A stretch of DNA of 35,734 bases from 79-D21 sp022839995 (lineage in GTDB: Bacteria > Synergistota > Synergistia > Synergistales > 79-D21), in NCBI GenBank assembly GCA_022839995.1, contig JALHIN010000019.1:1-35734 (forward strand), read 5' to 3'. Positions 22,715 through 31,079 of this stretch are shown here, one piece after another. Both the position numbers and the translations under genes were made by a program. Each line of letters begins with the position of its first letter. Within the stretch, counting starts at the first letter, position 1. Below the pieces are notes generated by a model, which had not been told where the DNA came from, searched no databases, and saw only the letters and a list, made by a program, of their open reading frames with translations.

Positions 22715-23859
22715 ACCCGAACCCGGGCTCCCTCCTCCAGGGCCAGGCCTGCGTCCCGTACCACTTCGTCGCCTTCGTCAAGCCCCTCCAGGACTTCCAC
22801 CGAGCGCCGGTCCGATAGCCCGGTTCGGATCCCTACGGATTTGATTCGCCCCCTCTCGACCTTCAGCACGACCCGCTCTCCGCTTTCCGTCGTCCGAACC
22901 GATTCAACCGGGAGAAGAAGGACTCCAGGATGGCGTTCCGTCTCGATAGCGGCCCGGACTTCAAAGCCAGGCTTCAAGCGGGGGTTGTACGGAAGATCGA
23001 TCCTGACTTTCACTCGCCTCTGAACCACACCGAGAGCCGATAGTTTTTCAAAGGCCTGCGGATAGATCTTTGCAACCTTGCCTTCCAATACCTGGTTCCC
23101 GAGAACCGGAGCGGTTACCCTGACCATTTGGCCGACCGTCACGTTTCCCATGGCATCGCCCAGGAGGTCGGAAACCACTTCCAGCCTGGCCTCCGGGGCC
23201 ACCGTCACGACGAGGTCTCCAGGCTGGACAACTCCATCTTTTTCACGGGGAAGCTCCAGGACGATTCCCTTGATGGGGCTTTTGACCACGAGTTCGGCCT
23301 GTTTTGCCTGCAAGTCCAGAACCGTTCGTTTCAGTCCCGATTCCAGAGCCGCGGCGGAATCTTCCTCCGACTTATGCCTCTTGAGATCCTTTTCAAGCCT
23401 CTCAAGAGCCAAGGCGGCATCTTCCAGTTCCGAAAGGGAAATCGCCCCGGCTTCGTACAACCGCTTTTTCCTGCCGGCAATCCGGGCTGCGTCCGAGAGA
23501 AGCAAGCGGGTCGATTCGACAAGAGCTGCCGCTCCCCGTCGATCCCTTATCGCCTGTTCGAGAAGAGTTCGGGTCTCCTGAATGCGGACATCGAGGTCCG
23601 GGTTTTTCATCCGTACCAGGATCGTCCCGGGGCAGACAGAATCCCCCTCATCGACGGGAACATCCACGACTCGGGCCAATTGGGTCGCGTAAATCCTGCG
23701 GTCTCCCGGCACCTCTACGACGCCGTCTTCCTCCACCGTTCGAACGAGGTCTCCACGAGTGACCCTGACCGTTTCGACAACCTGGCCCCTCAGGAAGACG
23801 AACCAGAGCGTTGCGGCGATCACCCCGAAGCCCAGGACCCCAAAAAGGATCTTCCTCAT
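22705..23859 (-). CDS. HlyD/MFP-type periplasmic adaptor of an ABC exporter
   Basis: The 384-residue protein has an N-terminal membrane anchor (ILFGVLGFGVIAATLWFVF), a biotinyl-lipoyl-like domain (ARVVDVPVDEGDSVCPGTILV), a long coiled-coil of about 95-185, and a beta-barrel and membrane-proximal region ending ARVRVQR. It should link the permease to periplasmic space or an outer-membrane factor. ATG 23859 follows GGAGG at 9 nt; the TTG at 23862 is a weaker reading. It lies 15 nt downstream of the FtsX-type permease gene in a three-gene operon with an interrupted ATPase. No outer-membrane protein gene is present in the window. Confidence 0.88.
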   Translation of the reverse strand: MRKILFGVLGFGVIAATLWFVFLRGQVVETVRVTRGDLVRTVEEDGVVEVPGDRRIYATQLARVVDVPVDEGDSVCPGTILVRMKNPDLDVRIQETRTLLEQAIRDRRGAAALVESTRLLLSDAARIAGRKKRLYEAGAISLSELEDAALALERLEKDLKRHKSEEDSAAALESGLKRTVLDLQAKQAELVVKSPIKGIVLELPREKDGVVQPGDLVVTVAPEARLEVVSDLLGDAMGNVTVGQMVRVTAPVLGNQVLEGKVAKIYPQAFEKLSALGVVQRRVKVRIDLPYNPRLKPGFEVRAAIETERHPGVLLLPVESVRTTESGERVVLKVERGRIKSVGIRTGLSDRRSVEVLEGLDEGDEVVRDAGLALEEGARVRVQR

Positions 23860-23874
23860 CAACGGTCTCCTCCC

Positions 23875-26259
23875 TCAATCCCTGGCCTTGACGGTTTCCG
23901 CAAAGTCCAGCCGTTCCAGGCTGCGAATGCCGAGGAAGAAGGCCAGGGCCGCAAAGGCGACCCCCCCGGCAGCAGAAAGGATGTAAGTCCTCGGGAAAAC
24001 CACCGCGACGAAACTGAAAAGGTCCGTGCTGACCGCCCGAGCATACGCCTCGGACAGGAGCTTTCCGAACGGCAGCCCGGCAAGCGTTCCCGCGACAAGG
24101 AGAAAAAGGTTTTCCTTCAGCAGGAATAGCGCGACCTCCTCACTTGAGAACCCCATGGCCCGCAGGCTGGCCAAGTCTCTTCGCCGTTCGGAGAAGGCCA
24201 GGGCGGAGGCGTTGAAAATGATCGCCAGTCCCAGGAGGCTGGAAAAAGCCACGAGGATGGCGATCGAAAGGTTCATGTAAGCGAGATTTTTCTCCAGGTA
24301 CTCTCTCTCCTTCTGGCGGCTAAGGACAGAAGAAACGTTGATCATCCCGGCCATCGCCCTTTCTGCCTCCTGGCTCCGGCCCCGCTCGGTCTTGATCGCT
24401 GCGCCCGTTACAAGTCCCTTCTCCTGGAGGATCGAGTTCAGGGTTTCAAGATCCAGGTACGAAACCCCTCCGACCGATTTGCGGCTAAGGCCCGCCACGG
24501 CAACCGTGCCTTTTCTCGAGGGACCTTTCCCGAGAAGCGTTTCCACCTCAAGGAAGTCCCCCGGCCTTGCCCCAAGCTTGCGCGCGGAATTCCAATCCAG
24601 AAGCAGACCCGAGACCGGCAGTCCTCTTGGGCGATTCCCCTCGTCGCTCATCCCCAAAAGGGATTGACCGGGGTCGATCCCCACCACAACCGTTTGTTCC
24701 CTGAGCCCCCTGAGGGTCAAGCGAACCGGCAGCTCGAACAGGGGTTCCACGCGGATGACTCCGGGCAAACGCTCAAGGTTCAGCAACTCCGCGTTTCTGA
24801 CGGGGGAAGGGAACCGGGCAAGCAGATCGTACCGGAGTTCCCGGTTGAAATGCCGATCAAAAAGAGATTCCACCGAGTCCCGGGTAAAGAGGGAAACCAC
24901 CAGCATTCCGATCGAAACGAGGACACCGAGAAACGTTACCGCAGACCGGAAACGGTTGCGAAAGATCGATCGCAGGCTCATCTTGGACGCCAGGTCAAGG
25001 CGGCCCCAGAGGAAATGCCAATTCTCAAGGAAAAGCTTCACCGCCCCTCGGGGAGGCGGCAACCTCATGGCCTCCGCCGGGCGAACCCCCAGGATGGATC
25101 TTGCCCCCGCGAAGCCCGCCAAGCAGCCCAGCGTAAGGCTCAGGGCCAACCCAAGGCCGGCGGAACGGGGGTTGAAAGCCGCATCCAGGCGAGGCAGGTT
25201 GAAATAGGTCGCGTAAAGGCGCGTGAAAACCCGCGCCAGGCCGTATCCCGCCAGGATTCCGGCTACCCCTCCCATTCCGGAGGAGGCCAGGCTGTAGCCA
25301 CCGTACAGGAGCATCAGCCTCCCGTTGTCGTATCCCAAGGCTTTCATCAGTCCGATCTGTGTCCTTGCCGCCTTCACCAAACGGCTCAGAAATACCGTTT
25401 GCATCAGGGCAGCCAAACCCAGGAAAAATGCCGGGAGGAAGGTTGCCGCGACCCGAAGCTGTTCCAGTTCGCCCCGGAGGATCGCCTCGCTGACCTGGTC
25501 CCTCTGCGGGTAATCCGTCAGGTTCCCATAGGGCTCAAGGATCGTTCGGATTTCCTTCCGGACCCGATCCGGATCGGAGCCCGGCACGAGCCGCACCAGG
25601 ATTTGGTTCACCGACCCTTCGAAATCGAGGACCTGCTGGGCCTGTTTCAAGGAAATCATCGCGGCCCCAAACCCGGACGGGTCTTCGAAAACGGACGCGG
25701 CGTTCTTGATGGCGTAGACGAACTCGGGGCTTGCGGCAATCCCGACAACCTCCATGGGTTTTTCCTTCCCTTCCGCGGCGACGGACACCGTGCTTCCCGG
25801 GCGGAATTCGTTGGCTTTCGCAAACTGGGAGCTAAGGAGGATTTCCAGGGCTCCCCCTTCGGGATTTTTCTCGAAAAGCCGCCCCTGCTGCACAAGGATA
25901 CGGTTCAGTTCGTTTTCCATCGGAAGCTTGAAACCGGTAAGACGAAGCGTTGCCCGCGTGCCGTCCTGCCGGAAGAGAGAAACGTCCTTCTGGATCCGAC
26001 CGCTGGCACGGCTGACGCCGTTTACGGCCGAAACTTTTTCGACCACCCCCTCCGGGGCCCGAACGACATGGAAAAACAGGTCTGCGAAGTCGGTCTGCCG
26101 ATAGAAGTTTTCCCTGGACCGCATGAGGTTGTCCGACACCGCAGCCATGGAGACAAAAACAGACAAGCCGACTGCGACGACGGCAACGACACCGAAAAAG
26201 GGCCCCCGCGTGGAGCCGATCGTGCGAAAGAGCTTGTTTAGAAGAGGCGACTTCACCAT
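23875..26259 (-). CDS. Large ABC transporter permease with FtsX/MacB-like domains
   Basis: This 794-residue membrane protein has an N-terminal helix, a MacB periplasmic core-like region (about 50-260), and two FtsX-type helical bundles (about 270-400 and 660-790), a double-FtsX layout typical of DevC/LolC-like exporters. The C-terminal half carries LDWNSARKLGARPGDFLEVE and LAYMNLSIAILVAFSS. These systems extrude lipids, lipoproteins or peptides. The ATG at 26259 overlaps the ATPase 3' end by 7 nt, so translation depends on readthrough or reinitiation from that gene. The length and frame are intact, unlike the ATPase. Confidence 0.88.
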   Translation of the reverse strand: MVKSPLLNKLFRTIGSTRGPFFGVVAVVAVGLSVFVSMAAVSDNLMRSRENFYRQTDFADLFFHVVRAPEGVVEKVSAVNGVSRASGRIQKDVSLFRQDGTRATLRLTGFKLPMENELNRILVQQGRLFEKNPEGGALEILLSSQFAKANEFRPGSTVSVAAEGKEKPMEVVGIAASPEFVYAIKNAASVFEDPSGFGAAMISLKQAQQVLDFEGSVNQILVRLVPGSDPDRVRKEIRTILEPYGNLTDYPQRDQVSEAILRGELEQLRVAATFLPAFFLGLAALMQTVFLSRLVKAARTQIGLMKALGYDNGRLMLLYGGYSLASSGMGGVAGILAGYGLARVFTRLYATYFNLPRLDAAFNPRSAGLGLALSLTLGCLAGFAGARSILGVRPAEAMRLPPPRGAVKLFLENWHFLWGRLDLASKMSLRSIFRNRFRSAVTFLGVLVSIGMLVVSLFTRDSVESLFDRHFNRELRYDLLARFPSPVRNAELLNLERLPGVIRVEPLFELPVRLTLRGLREQTVVVGIDPGQSLLGMSDEGNRPRGLPVSGLLLDWNSARKLGARPGDFLEVETLLGKGPSRKGTVAVAGLSRKSVGGVSYLDLETLNSILQEKGLVTGAAIKTERGRSQEAERAMAGMINVSSVLSRQKEREYLEKNLAYMNLSIAILVAFSSLLGLAIIFNASALAFSERRRDLASLRAMGFSSEEVALFLLKENLFLLVAGTLAGLPFGKLLSEAYARAVSTDLFSFVAVVFPRTYILSAAGGVAFAALAFFLGIRSLERLDFAETVKARD

Positions 26260-26963
26260 TCGATTTCTCCCGGCGAAACCGGCGAGGGGTTTTCCGAACA
26301 GCTCGTGATCCGCCCGCTGCTCATTCGGGCGATCCGTTTAGCCATCCCCCCGATGGCCGAGTTATGCGAGACGATCACCACAGTCGTCCCGTAGATCCGG
26401 TTCACTCTTTCCAGAAGTTCGAGGATCCGCCTTCCCGTGGAACAGTCCAGGGACCCGGTCGGTTCGTCACACAGGAGCAGCCTGGGATTCTTGACCACGG
26501 CCCGGGCGATGGCGACCCGCTGCTGTTCCCCTCCGCTCAGCTGGGAAGGGAAATGCTGCATCCGGTCGGCCATGCCGACTTCTTCCAGGACCGCTTCAGG
26601 CGAAAGCGGCTTCCTGGAAAGGTGGGCACCCAGCGTCACGTTCTCCAGTGCCGTCAGGTCGGGAATCAAGTTGGAAAACTGGAACACGAAACCGACGACG
26701 TCCCTTCGGTATGCCGTCTAGCGCTTTTCGTCCGCCTTTTCGAGGCTCTCCCCGTCGAACAGGATCCTGCCCTGGGTGGGGACATCCATTCCGCCGATGA
26801 GATTCAGAAGGGTGGTTTTGCCCGACCCGCTGGGCCCCAGGATGACCAACAATTCCCCTTCGGCAATCTCCAGCGAGGTTTCCTGGAGAGCCGTCACCTG
26901 GACCTGCCCCATCGAATAGGTTTTCGTCACTCGTTCCAGCTTCCAAAGGGGTTCCCGTCCCAT
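26253..26963 (-). pseudogene. MacB/LolD-type ABC ATPase interrupted by an in-frame TAG
   Basis: The frame from ATG 26963 to the stop at 26253 would give a 236-residue ATPase. Walker A is GPSGSGKT (43-50), the signature LSGGEQQRVAIARAVV starts at 142, Walker B is LLLCDEPTGSLD (to 173), and the H-loop is VSHN. A TAG stands at codon 82 (26720-26718), between Walker A and the Q-loop (residue 95, FVFQFSNL), where relatives have Leu or similar before xYRRxxxGFVFQ. The frame does not shift. TAG is an ordinary stop elsewhere in the window, so readthrough by a special amino acid is unlikely. It is probably a recent nonsense mutation or a sequencing error, since permease and adaptor are intact. Confidence 0.85.
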
Positions 26964-27029
26964 CACGAGGCTTCCCCCGTTCCCGGCGAAATTCGCACCG
27001 CCCGATGGCTCCCTGGGAGGGTCAGTAAA

Positions 27030-27038
27030 ATTATATCA
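27030..27038 (-). promoter_or_regulatory. Extended -10 promoter element for the ABC exporter operon
   Basis: On the minus strand TGATATAAT (27038-27030) is an extended -10 (TGn plus perfect TATAAT), about 67 nt before the ATPase start. No good -35 is seen, as is usual for extended -10 promoters. Confidence 0.6.
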
Positions 27039-27125
27039 CGCTGAACTCATGAAGCCGCGGGTACACCAGAAAAGGGACCTCGGCATTGCGCCGCGATCCC
27101 CTGGAAGAACAATCCCGCCGAGTTG

Positions 27126-28424
27126 TCAGGAAACCGCGCTTCGCTCTTTCGGGAACCGTTCGTACTCCCGACTCTCGATGATCTCCTTCAGTGCCCGGGC
27201 CACTTCCCAAACTTCGGAAAAAGTATTGTAGAGGGCAACCGGAGCCACGCGGATAACGCTTGGGGGCCTGAAATCCGGGACGATTCCCCGGGCTTTCAAA
27301 GCACAGCAGATCCTCCAGGCTTCAGCCGCATGCTCGATAGCAAGGTGGCCGCCGCGCCTCCCATGCTCCCTTGGGGTGGCGACGGAATAGCCGTAGGGCT
27401 GACCCGAGAGGAAGCCATCCACCAGCTCGATCAGGAAATCGGTCAATTGCAAAGATTTTTCCCGGATCCGGTCGATGCCCGCCTCCTCCTGGATCTTCAA
27501 AGCCGCCTCCAGCGTAGCCGCCGAAAGGACGGAAGGCGTTCCGAGCTGCCACCCGCCCGCGGATTTCGCATGCTCGAAATCGATCTTCATGTCGAACTGC
27601 CGGTCTTTCACGTAGCCGAACCACCCCGCCAAGCCGGGTTCCCTCCCGAAATGCCGCTCGTTCAGGAAAAGGAAGGCCGGGCTTCCTGGACCCCCATTCA
27701 GGTGCTTGTAACTGCACCAGAATGCGAAATCCACGTCCCACTCGTGCAGGCGGTGAGGGACGGATCCCGCCGAGTGGGCACAGTCGAAACCGATGAAAAT
27801 CCCTTTTTCGTGGGCCGCCCGGGTCAGCCTTTCCATGTCCAGAAGCTGCCCGCTTCGATAGAGGACGGACGGAAGGAGGGCCACGGAAACGGTGTCATCC
27901 ATCAGGCCGATGAGGTCCGATTCTTCAAGGGTGCTGCCGTCTCTCGACCGGGCAAGAACCAGGTCTTCCGCAGGATCTCCCCCCTTCAGGCGGATTTCGC
28001 TCTCAAGGGCGTAGAGGTCAGAAGGGAAATTGAGTTCGTCCGCAAGGATCTTTCTCCGCTTCCCCTCGGGCTGGTAGAAGGTGAGGACAAGGCTGTGGAG
28101 GTTGGAGGTCGTGGAACCCGACATCACGACTTCTTCCGGCAATGCCCCGACAAGGGGAGCCATCCTGCGCCCCATCTCTTCCGGCAGGGTGAACCAGGGA
28201 ATCCTGCCTTCGAGCCAGCCGTCGATATTCAGGGTTTTCCATTCATCCAGGACGCGAAGGACTCCCTCGATGGATTCCCGCGGGGGAAGCCCCAGCGAAT
28301 TGCCGTCCATGTAGATCCGCCCCTGCGGGATCACAAACCGTTCCCTGAACGTCCTCAAGGAATCCCTTGCATCCAGGAATTCCGCTTTCGCCCTCATTTC
28401 TTCAAATTTCCCCATCTCCGTCAT
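27126..28424 (-). CDS. kynU: Kynureninase
   Basis: This 432-residue cytoplasmic PLP enzyme splits kynurenine into anthranilate and alanine. Features are YMDGNSLGLPPRE near the N-terminus, the STTSNLHSL segment (104-112), D214 and H217 in DCAHSAGSVPH, and the Schiff-base lysine K240 in WCSYKHLNGGPGSPAF. GGHLAIEH near 357-364 matches the family substrate-loop region. The start ATG 28424 has AAGGGGGG upstream. The gene overlaps the MarR gene by 23 nt, so it is translated from the same transcript. No dioxygenase or kynurenine formamidase gene lies in the window, as expected of a strict anaerobe using external kynurenine. Confidence 0.93.
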   Translation of the reverse strand: MTEMGKFEEMRAKAEFLDARDSLRTFRERFVIPQGRIYMDGNSLGLPPRESIEGVLRVLDEWKTLNIDGWLEGRIPWFTLPEEMGRRMAPLVGALPEEVVMSGSTTSNLHSLVLTFYQPEGKRRKILADELNFPSDLYALESEIRLKGGDPAEDLVLARSRDGSTLEESDLIGLMDDTVSVALLPSVLYRSGQLLDMERLTRAAHEKGIFIGFDCAHSAGSVPHRLHEWDVDFAFWCSYKHLNGGPGSPAFLFLNERHFGREPGLAGWFGYVKDRQFDMKIDFEHAKSAGGWQLGTPSVLSAATLEAALKIQEEAGIDRIREKSLQLTDFLIELVDGFLSGQPYGYSVATPREHGRRGGHLAIEHAAEAWRICCALKARGIVPDFRPPSVIRVAPVALYNTFSEVWEVARALKEIIESREYERFPKERSAVS

Positions 28425-28863
28425 ACCCCCCTTTTCCGTCCCTGTCTGCGTTTTCCGCCATCCGCACCAAAAGCCGGAGCGCCCATTCCTTTTCCTCCGG
28501 GGTGAACCCCTTCACGAGGCGGTTGTTCCAGGCTTCAAGCTCCTCCAGCAGCTTCGGAATCGATTCGCGGGCCTTTTCCCCGAGGTAGACGCGAAAAGCC
28601 CGTCCGTCCCTTTCGTCCCGTTCCCTTCGTACCCATCCCTCTTTCTCAAGGCGCTGGACCGCCCGGGTAACCGTGCCCTCGTCGAAGGCCAATTCCACGG
28701 CAAGCTGATGCTGTGTCAGGCCCTCCTGCCGCGACAGCAGGGCGAGGTAGAGGTAGAGCCCCTTGCCGAGCCCCATCGGTTCAAAAACCCTGTCGAGGTG
28801 GACACGGCTCCGCCGGAAAAGGGTAGCGATCCATCTTCCCAACGACCGTTCCTGGCGATCCAT
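28402..28863 (-). CDS. MarR-family transcriptional regulator
   Basis: The 153-residue protein has a MarR winged helix: LSRQEGLTQHQLAVELAFDE, then TVTRAVQRLEKEGWVRRERDERDGRAF with the wing residues. ATG 28863 is chosen because GGAGGGGG is well spaced; an earlier in-frame ATG at 28881 has no better site. It lies directly behind a promoter containing an inverted repeat and overlaps kynureninase. MarR proteins often repress their own operon and respond to aromatic ligands, so kynurenine, anthranilate or a related compound is a plausible effector. Confidence 0.88.
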   Translation of the reverse strand: MDRQERSLGRWIATLFRRSRVHLDRVFEPMGLGKGLYLYLALLSRQEGLTQHQLAVELAFDEGTVTRAVQRLEKEGWVRRERDERDGRAFRVYLGEKARESIPKLLEELEAWNNRLVKGFTPEEKEWALRLLVRMAENADRDGKGGYDGDGEI

Positions 28864-28884
28864 TTGACCCCCTCCGTCCATTTA

Positions 28885-28898
28885 GTTGCGGATGCAAC
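28885..28898 (-). promoter_or_regulatory. Candidate MarR operator
   Basis: GTTGC (28885-28889) and GCAAC (28894-28898) form a perfect palindrome around a 4-nt spacer. It lies 11 nt downstream of the -10, about 22 nt upstream of the MarR ATG, where binding would block transcription start. Binding by the adjacent MarR protein is inference. Confidence 0.55.
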
Positions 28899-28908
28899 CT
28901 TATGGAAA

Positions 28909-28937
28909 ATTATAGGGCTCGTGCACCTTGCACGCAA
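28909..28937 (-). promoter_or_regulatory. Promoter of the marR-kynU operon
   Basis: On the minus strand TTGCGT (28937-28932) and perfect TATAAT (28914-28909) are separated by 17 nt. The element sits just upstream of the palindromic candidate operator. Confidence 0.75.
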
Positions 28938-28939
28938 GA

Positions 28940-28976
28940 GGCCGCTGCTCCCACCTTTCAAAGGGGATCAGCGGCC
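28940..28976 (-). terminator. Possible terminator of the C_GCAxxG_C_C gene
   Basis: GGCCGCTG (28940-28947) pairs with CAGCGGCC (28969-28976); the interior also has a CCTTT/AAAGG pairing. It lies 25 nt after the stop of the upstream gene but lacks a good T-run and overlaps the start of the promoter region, so its efficiency is uncertain. Confidence 0.4.
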
Positions 28977-29000
28977 GCAGGAACGGGAAGGGGCGTTCGC

Positions 29001-29540
29001 CTAGTGGGTCAAGCGGATCAGGGAGTTCGCGACAGGGTGTCCTGCCTCGAGGATCTCGAACGCGACCAAAGCCGCCATGCGGGCAGCCTCCCCGCAAACC
29101 TGGGGGCAGGCGAACTCCATCGTTTCCATCAGGGTGTGCATTTCGTCCCGCTCTTCCTGGCGGGTCAGATCGTATTCCTTCCCATAGAGGTTTTTCTGGA
29201 TCTGCCTGCAAAGGACCGTCCCGAACCTTTCTTCAAAAACCCGGTAAAGCTTGTCGCAATACCCCAATCCCCTGACGGCCTGTTCTTTCATTTCCAGGTC
29301 GTCTCGCCCCGCAAGCAGCCCGATAAACAAGAGCGCGCCGCTCAGGGCCCCACACATGTGCCCCCGGCGGACTCCTCCCCCGGCGAAGGCCGTTGAGGCT
29401 CGCAGGAGGTCGGGGTCGTGGATGCCGAAGGATCGCATCAGGGCCGCCAGTGTGCCCTGACTGCAAAGGTGATAGCGGCTTTCGTTCCGGCAGGCTTCCT
29501 CGGCGGCTCTTTTCAGGACCGCTTCCTTCTCGTACTCCAT
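29001..29540 (-). CDS. C_GCAxxG_C_C family protein
   Basis: The 179-residue protein has the cysteine layout of the C_GCAxxG_C_C family: C26, C63 (MCGALSG, the GCAxxG-like motif with Gly before Ala), C95, C111, C145 and C149. The family is frequent in anaerobes and is thought to bind a metal or redox cofactor, but its activity is unknown. ATG 29540 has GGAGG upstream. It is in a minus-strand run between a YdcZ-type transporter gene (71 nt upstream) and the marR-kynU operon, but has a separate downstream hairpin. No membrane segment is seen apart from ALSGALLFIGLL, a helix of the fold. Confidence 0.85.
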   Translation of the reverse strand: MEYEKEAVLKRAAEEACRNESRYHLCSQGTLAALMRSFGIHDPDLLRASTAFAGGGVRRGHMCGALSGALLFIGLLAGRDDLEMKEQAVRGLGYCDKLYRVFEERFGTVLCRQIQKNLYGKEYDLTRQEERDEMHTLMETMEFACPQVCGEAARMAALVAFEILEAGHPVANSLIRLTH

Positions 29541-29610
29541 TCGGGCACAAACCTCCTTCGGAATCGCGATGTCCGTCCCTTGAGGACGGTTTCCCGTCGT
29601 TACCGAATCC

Positions 29611-30048
29611 TTATTTGCGAAGAATCAGCAGGGATCCCAAAACAAGGAAAAGGACTCCCGCCAGGCGGGGAAAATCCACGGGAAGTTCCCGGAAACCAAA
29701 CGCCCCCATCGAATCCAGAGCCAGGCCCGCCGCCAGTTGCGCCGCGATCGCCGCGGCCATGGCCGCCGTGGTGCCGATTCTGGGAACGGCAAGAACGAGG
29801 CAGGTGACGTAGAAGGCACCCATTACCCCCCCGAGGACCTCCCAAGGGGCAGCCTCCGAGATGCCCCTCAGGTTTCCCCTTCCGAACAGGAGGACCACCG
29901 CCGCAAGGCACAAAGCCCCAACGGCAAAGGAAACGAAGGCGCTTTCCAGGATCCCGACCTTCTGGGCCAGCCGGGCGTTGATGCCGGGCTGCAGGGCCGA
30001 GACAGCTCCCGCCATGACCATCAGCAGAAAGATCCAGATCCGGGACAC
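29611..30048 (-). CDS. YdcZ/DUF606-type DMT transporter
   Basis: The 145-residue membrane protein has five hydrophobic segments, beginning WIFLLMVMAGAVSALQPGINA and ending GVLFLVLGSLLIL, matching the DUF606 (YdcZ) half-size DMT family. Members probably work as dimers; substrates are unknown. The GTG start at 30048 has GGAGGGG at 5-nt spacing. It is 71 nt upstream of the C_GCAxxG_C_C gene and may be cotranscribed with it. No key residues can be assigned. Confidence 0.85.
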   Translation of the reverse strand: MSRIWIFLLMVMAGAVSALQPGINARLAQKVGILESAFVSFAVGALCLAAVVLLFGRGNLRGISEAAPWEVLGGVMGAFYVTCLVLAVPRIGTTAAMAAAIAAQLAAGLALDSMGAFGFRELPVDFPRLAGVLFLVLGSLLILRK

Positions 30049-30137
30049 GGCATCCCCTCCTCGGTCTGTTCAATCGATTTCCCCGCGGAACGAGACGAGA
30101 CCCGCAGCACGGGTGATTGGCTTCTCTGTACGAAAGC

Positions 30138-30878
30138 CTACATGTACCCTTCGTATTTTGTCGGCACCAGGGCGGAGTGTACGTACTTGATCATGGTGAT
30201 GAAATCGAAGACCGGCCGGCCCGTCGCTGCGTGTACTGCCGCCGCGTAGGGAGGCAGGTCGCTGCATTCCAGCACGATAGCCGCGACTTCCGGGTGCTCC
30301 CGGACCATCCTCTCGGCGACGCTCACCACTTCCTTTTCGATCAGGTCTGAATCCAGGGTCCCTTTTTCCTCGAGGATACTCGTACGAAATTCCTCCTGGT
30401 CTTCCATCCCGTAAACGACGATCGGCATCTCCTTCGTGATCCCGACGTTCTCGAAATGTTCATCGGTCAGAACAGCGGCATTGGCCGAGATGATCCCGAC
30501 CTTTTGCTTCGAGGTCAGCGTCCTGCAGATGAAGGGGACCTGCAGGAGGCTCGAGAGAAAAACCGGGACATCGACGGATTCTGCAACTTGTTTCTGGAAA
30601 AGCGCCATGAACCCGCAAGCCCCGGTGATCGCCCGCACTCCCTCCGCCTCCAGCTCCCTGGCTCCCTCGATAAAGGGCTTGAGCAGTTCGGGATCCCTTT
30701 CGTTCAGGAGCCGCTCGATCGAAGATCCCCGGATCTCCTTGTAGCGGACGGGGAATGGATAGGTGGTGGCGTTGCCAACATTGCCGGGAACACAGGGATA
30801 GGCTGCGTCCAGGATGAGGATCCCGATGGCCTCCCCGTCCCAGGACCGCTTCTTGCTCTTGATCCGGTAAATCGCCAT
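30138..30878 (-). CDS. Aspartate/glutamate racemase family protein
   Basis: The 246-residue protein has two family Cys positions: C88 in ITGACGFM and C205 in VLECSDLPPY, the paired catalytic thiols of Asp/Glu/hydantoin racemases and related enzymes. GILILDAAYPCVPGNVGNATTYP is at the N-terminus. It may invert an amino acid or hydantoin stereocentre, or be a maleate isomerase/decarboxylase relative. ATG 30878 has GGGAGG upstream. It is 201 nt downstream of the DapB-like gene with no promoter recognised between, so possibly cotranscribed; the gap itself holds no gene that I can support. Confidence 0.85.
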   Translation of the reverse strand: MAIYRIKSKKRSWDGEAIGILILDAAYPCVPGNVGNATTYPFPVRYKEIRGSSIERLLNERDPELLKPFIEGARELEAEGVRAITGACGFMALFQKQVAESVDVPVFLSSLLQVPFICRTLTSKQKVGIISANAAVLTDEHFENVGITKEMPIVVYGMEDQEEFRTSILEEKGTLDSDLIEKEVVSVAERMVREHPEVAAIVLECSDLPPYAAAVHAATGRPVFDFITMIKYVHSALVPTKYEGYM

Positions 30879-31079
30879 TTGTATCGTCCTCCCAGATGGT
30901 TTTCAAAAGGGTTTGGCCTAAAAGAGCCTCGTCCGTTCCCACGGCCGTTCCGCTGCCTTCCGACCGCAGGCCGACCTCCGACTCGTGCCGCTTCCTTCCT
31001 GCCGCAGCTTTCGCAGAAAAAGGCGGCGGGAAACACGCGGCCGCAAACAGGATCCCCCTGGTTCCCAATCCCGCAGCCG

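Noticed and set aside
24664..26241. A 525-codon open frame on the plus strand opposite the FtsX-type permease
   Set aside because: The opposite strand encodes a well-formed ABC permease with membrane helices and operon context. The plus-strand product is a low-complexity, charged and Gln/Arg-rich sequence typical of antisense frames in GC-rich DNA.
26718..26720. TAG in the ATPase as pyrrolysine or another recoded amino acid
   Set aside because: TAG is used as an ordinary stop in neighbouring genes (aminotransferase at 4415-4417, the MetS-like gene, the DapB-like gene), no pyl genes are seen, and relatives have a simple residue here.
27123..28505. A 460-codon open frame on the plus strand opposite kynureninase
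   Set aside because: It mirrors kynU, which has all PLP motifs. The plus-strand product has no recognisable domain and is rich in Pro, Arg and Gly.
30879..31079. Possible small gene in the 201-nt gap between the racemase and DapB-like genes
   Set aside because: The only open frames are Arg/Pro/Gly-rich and lack a ribosome binding site or recognisable motif.
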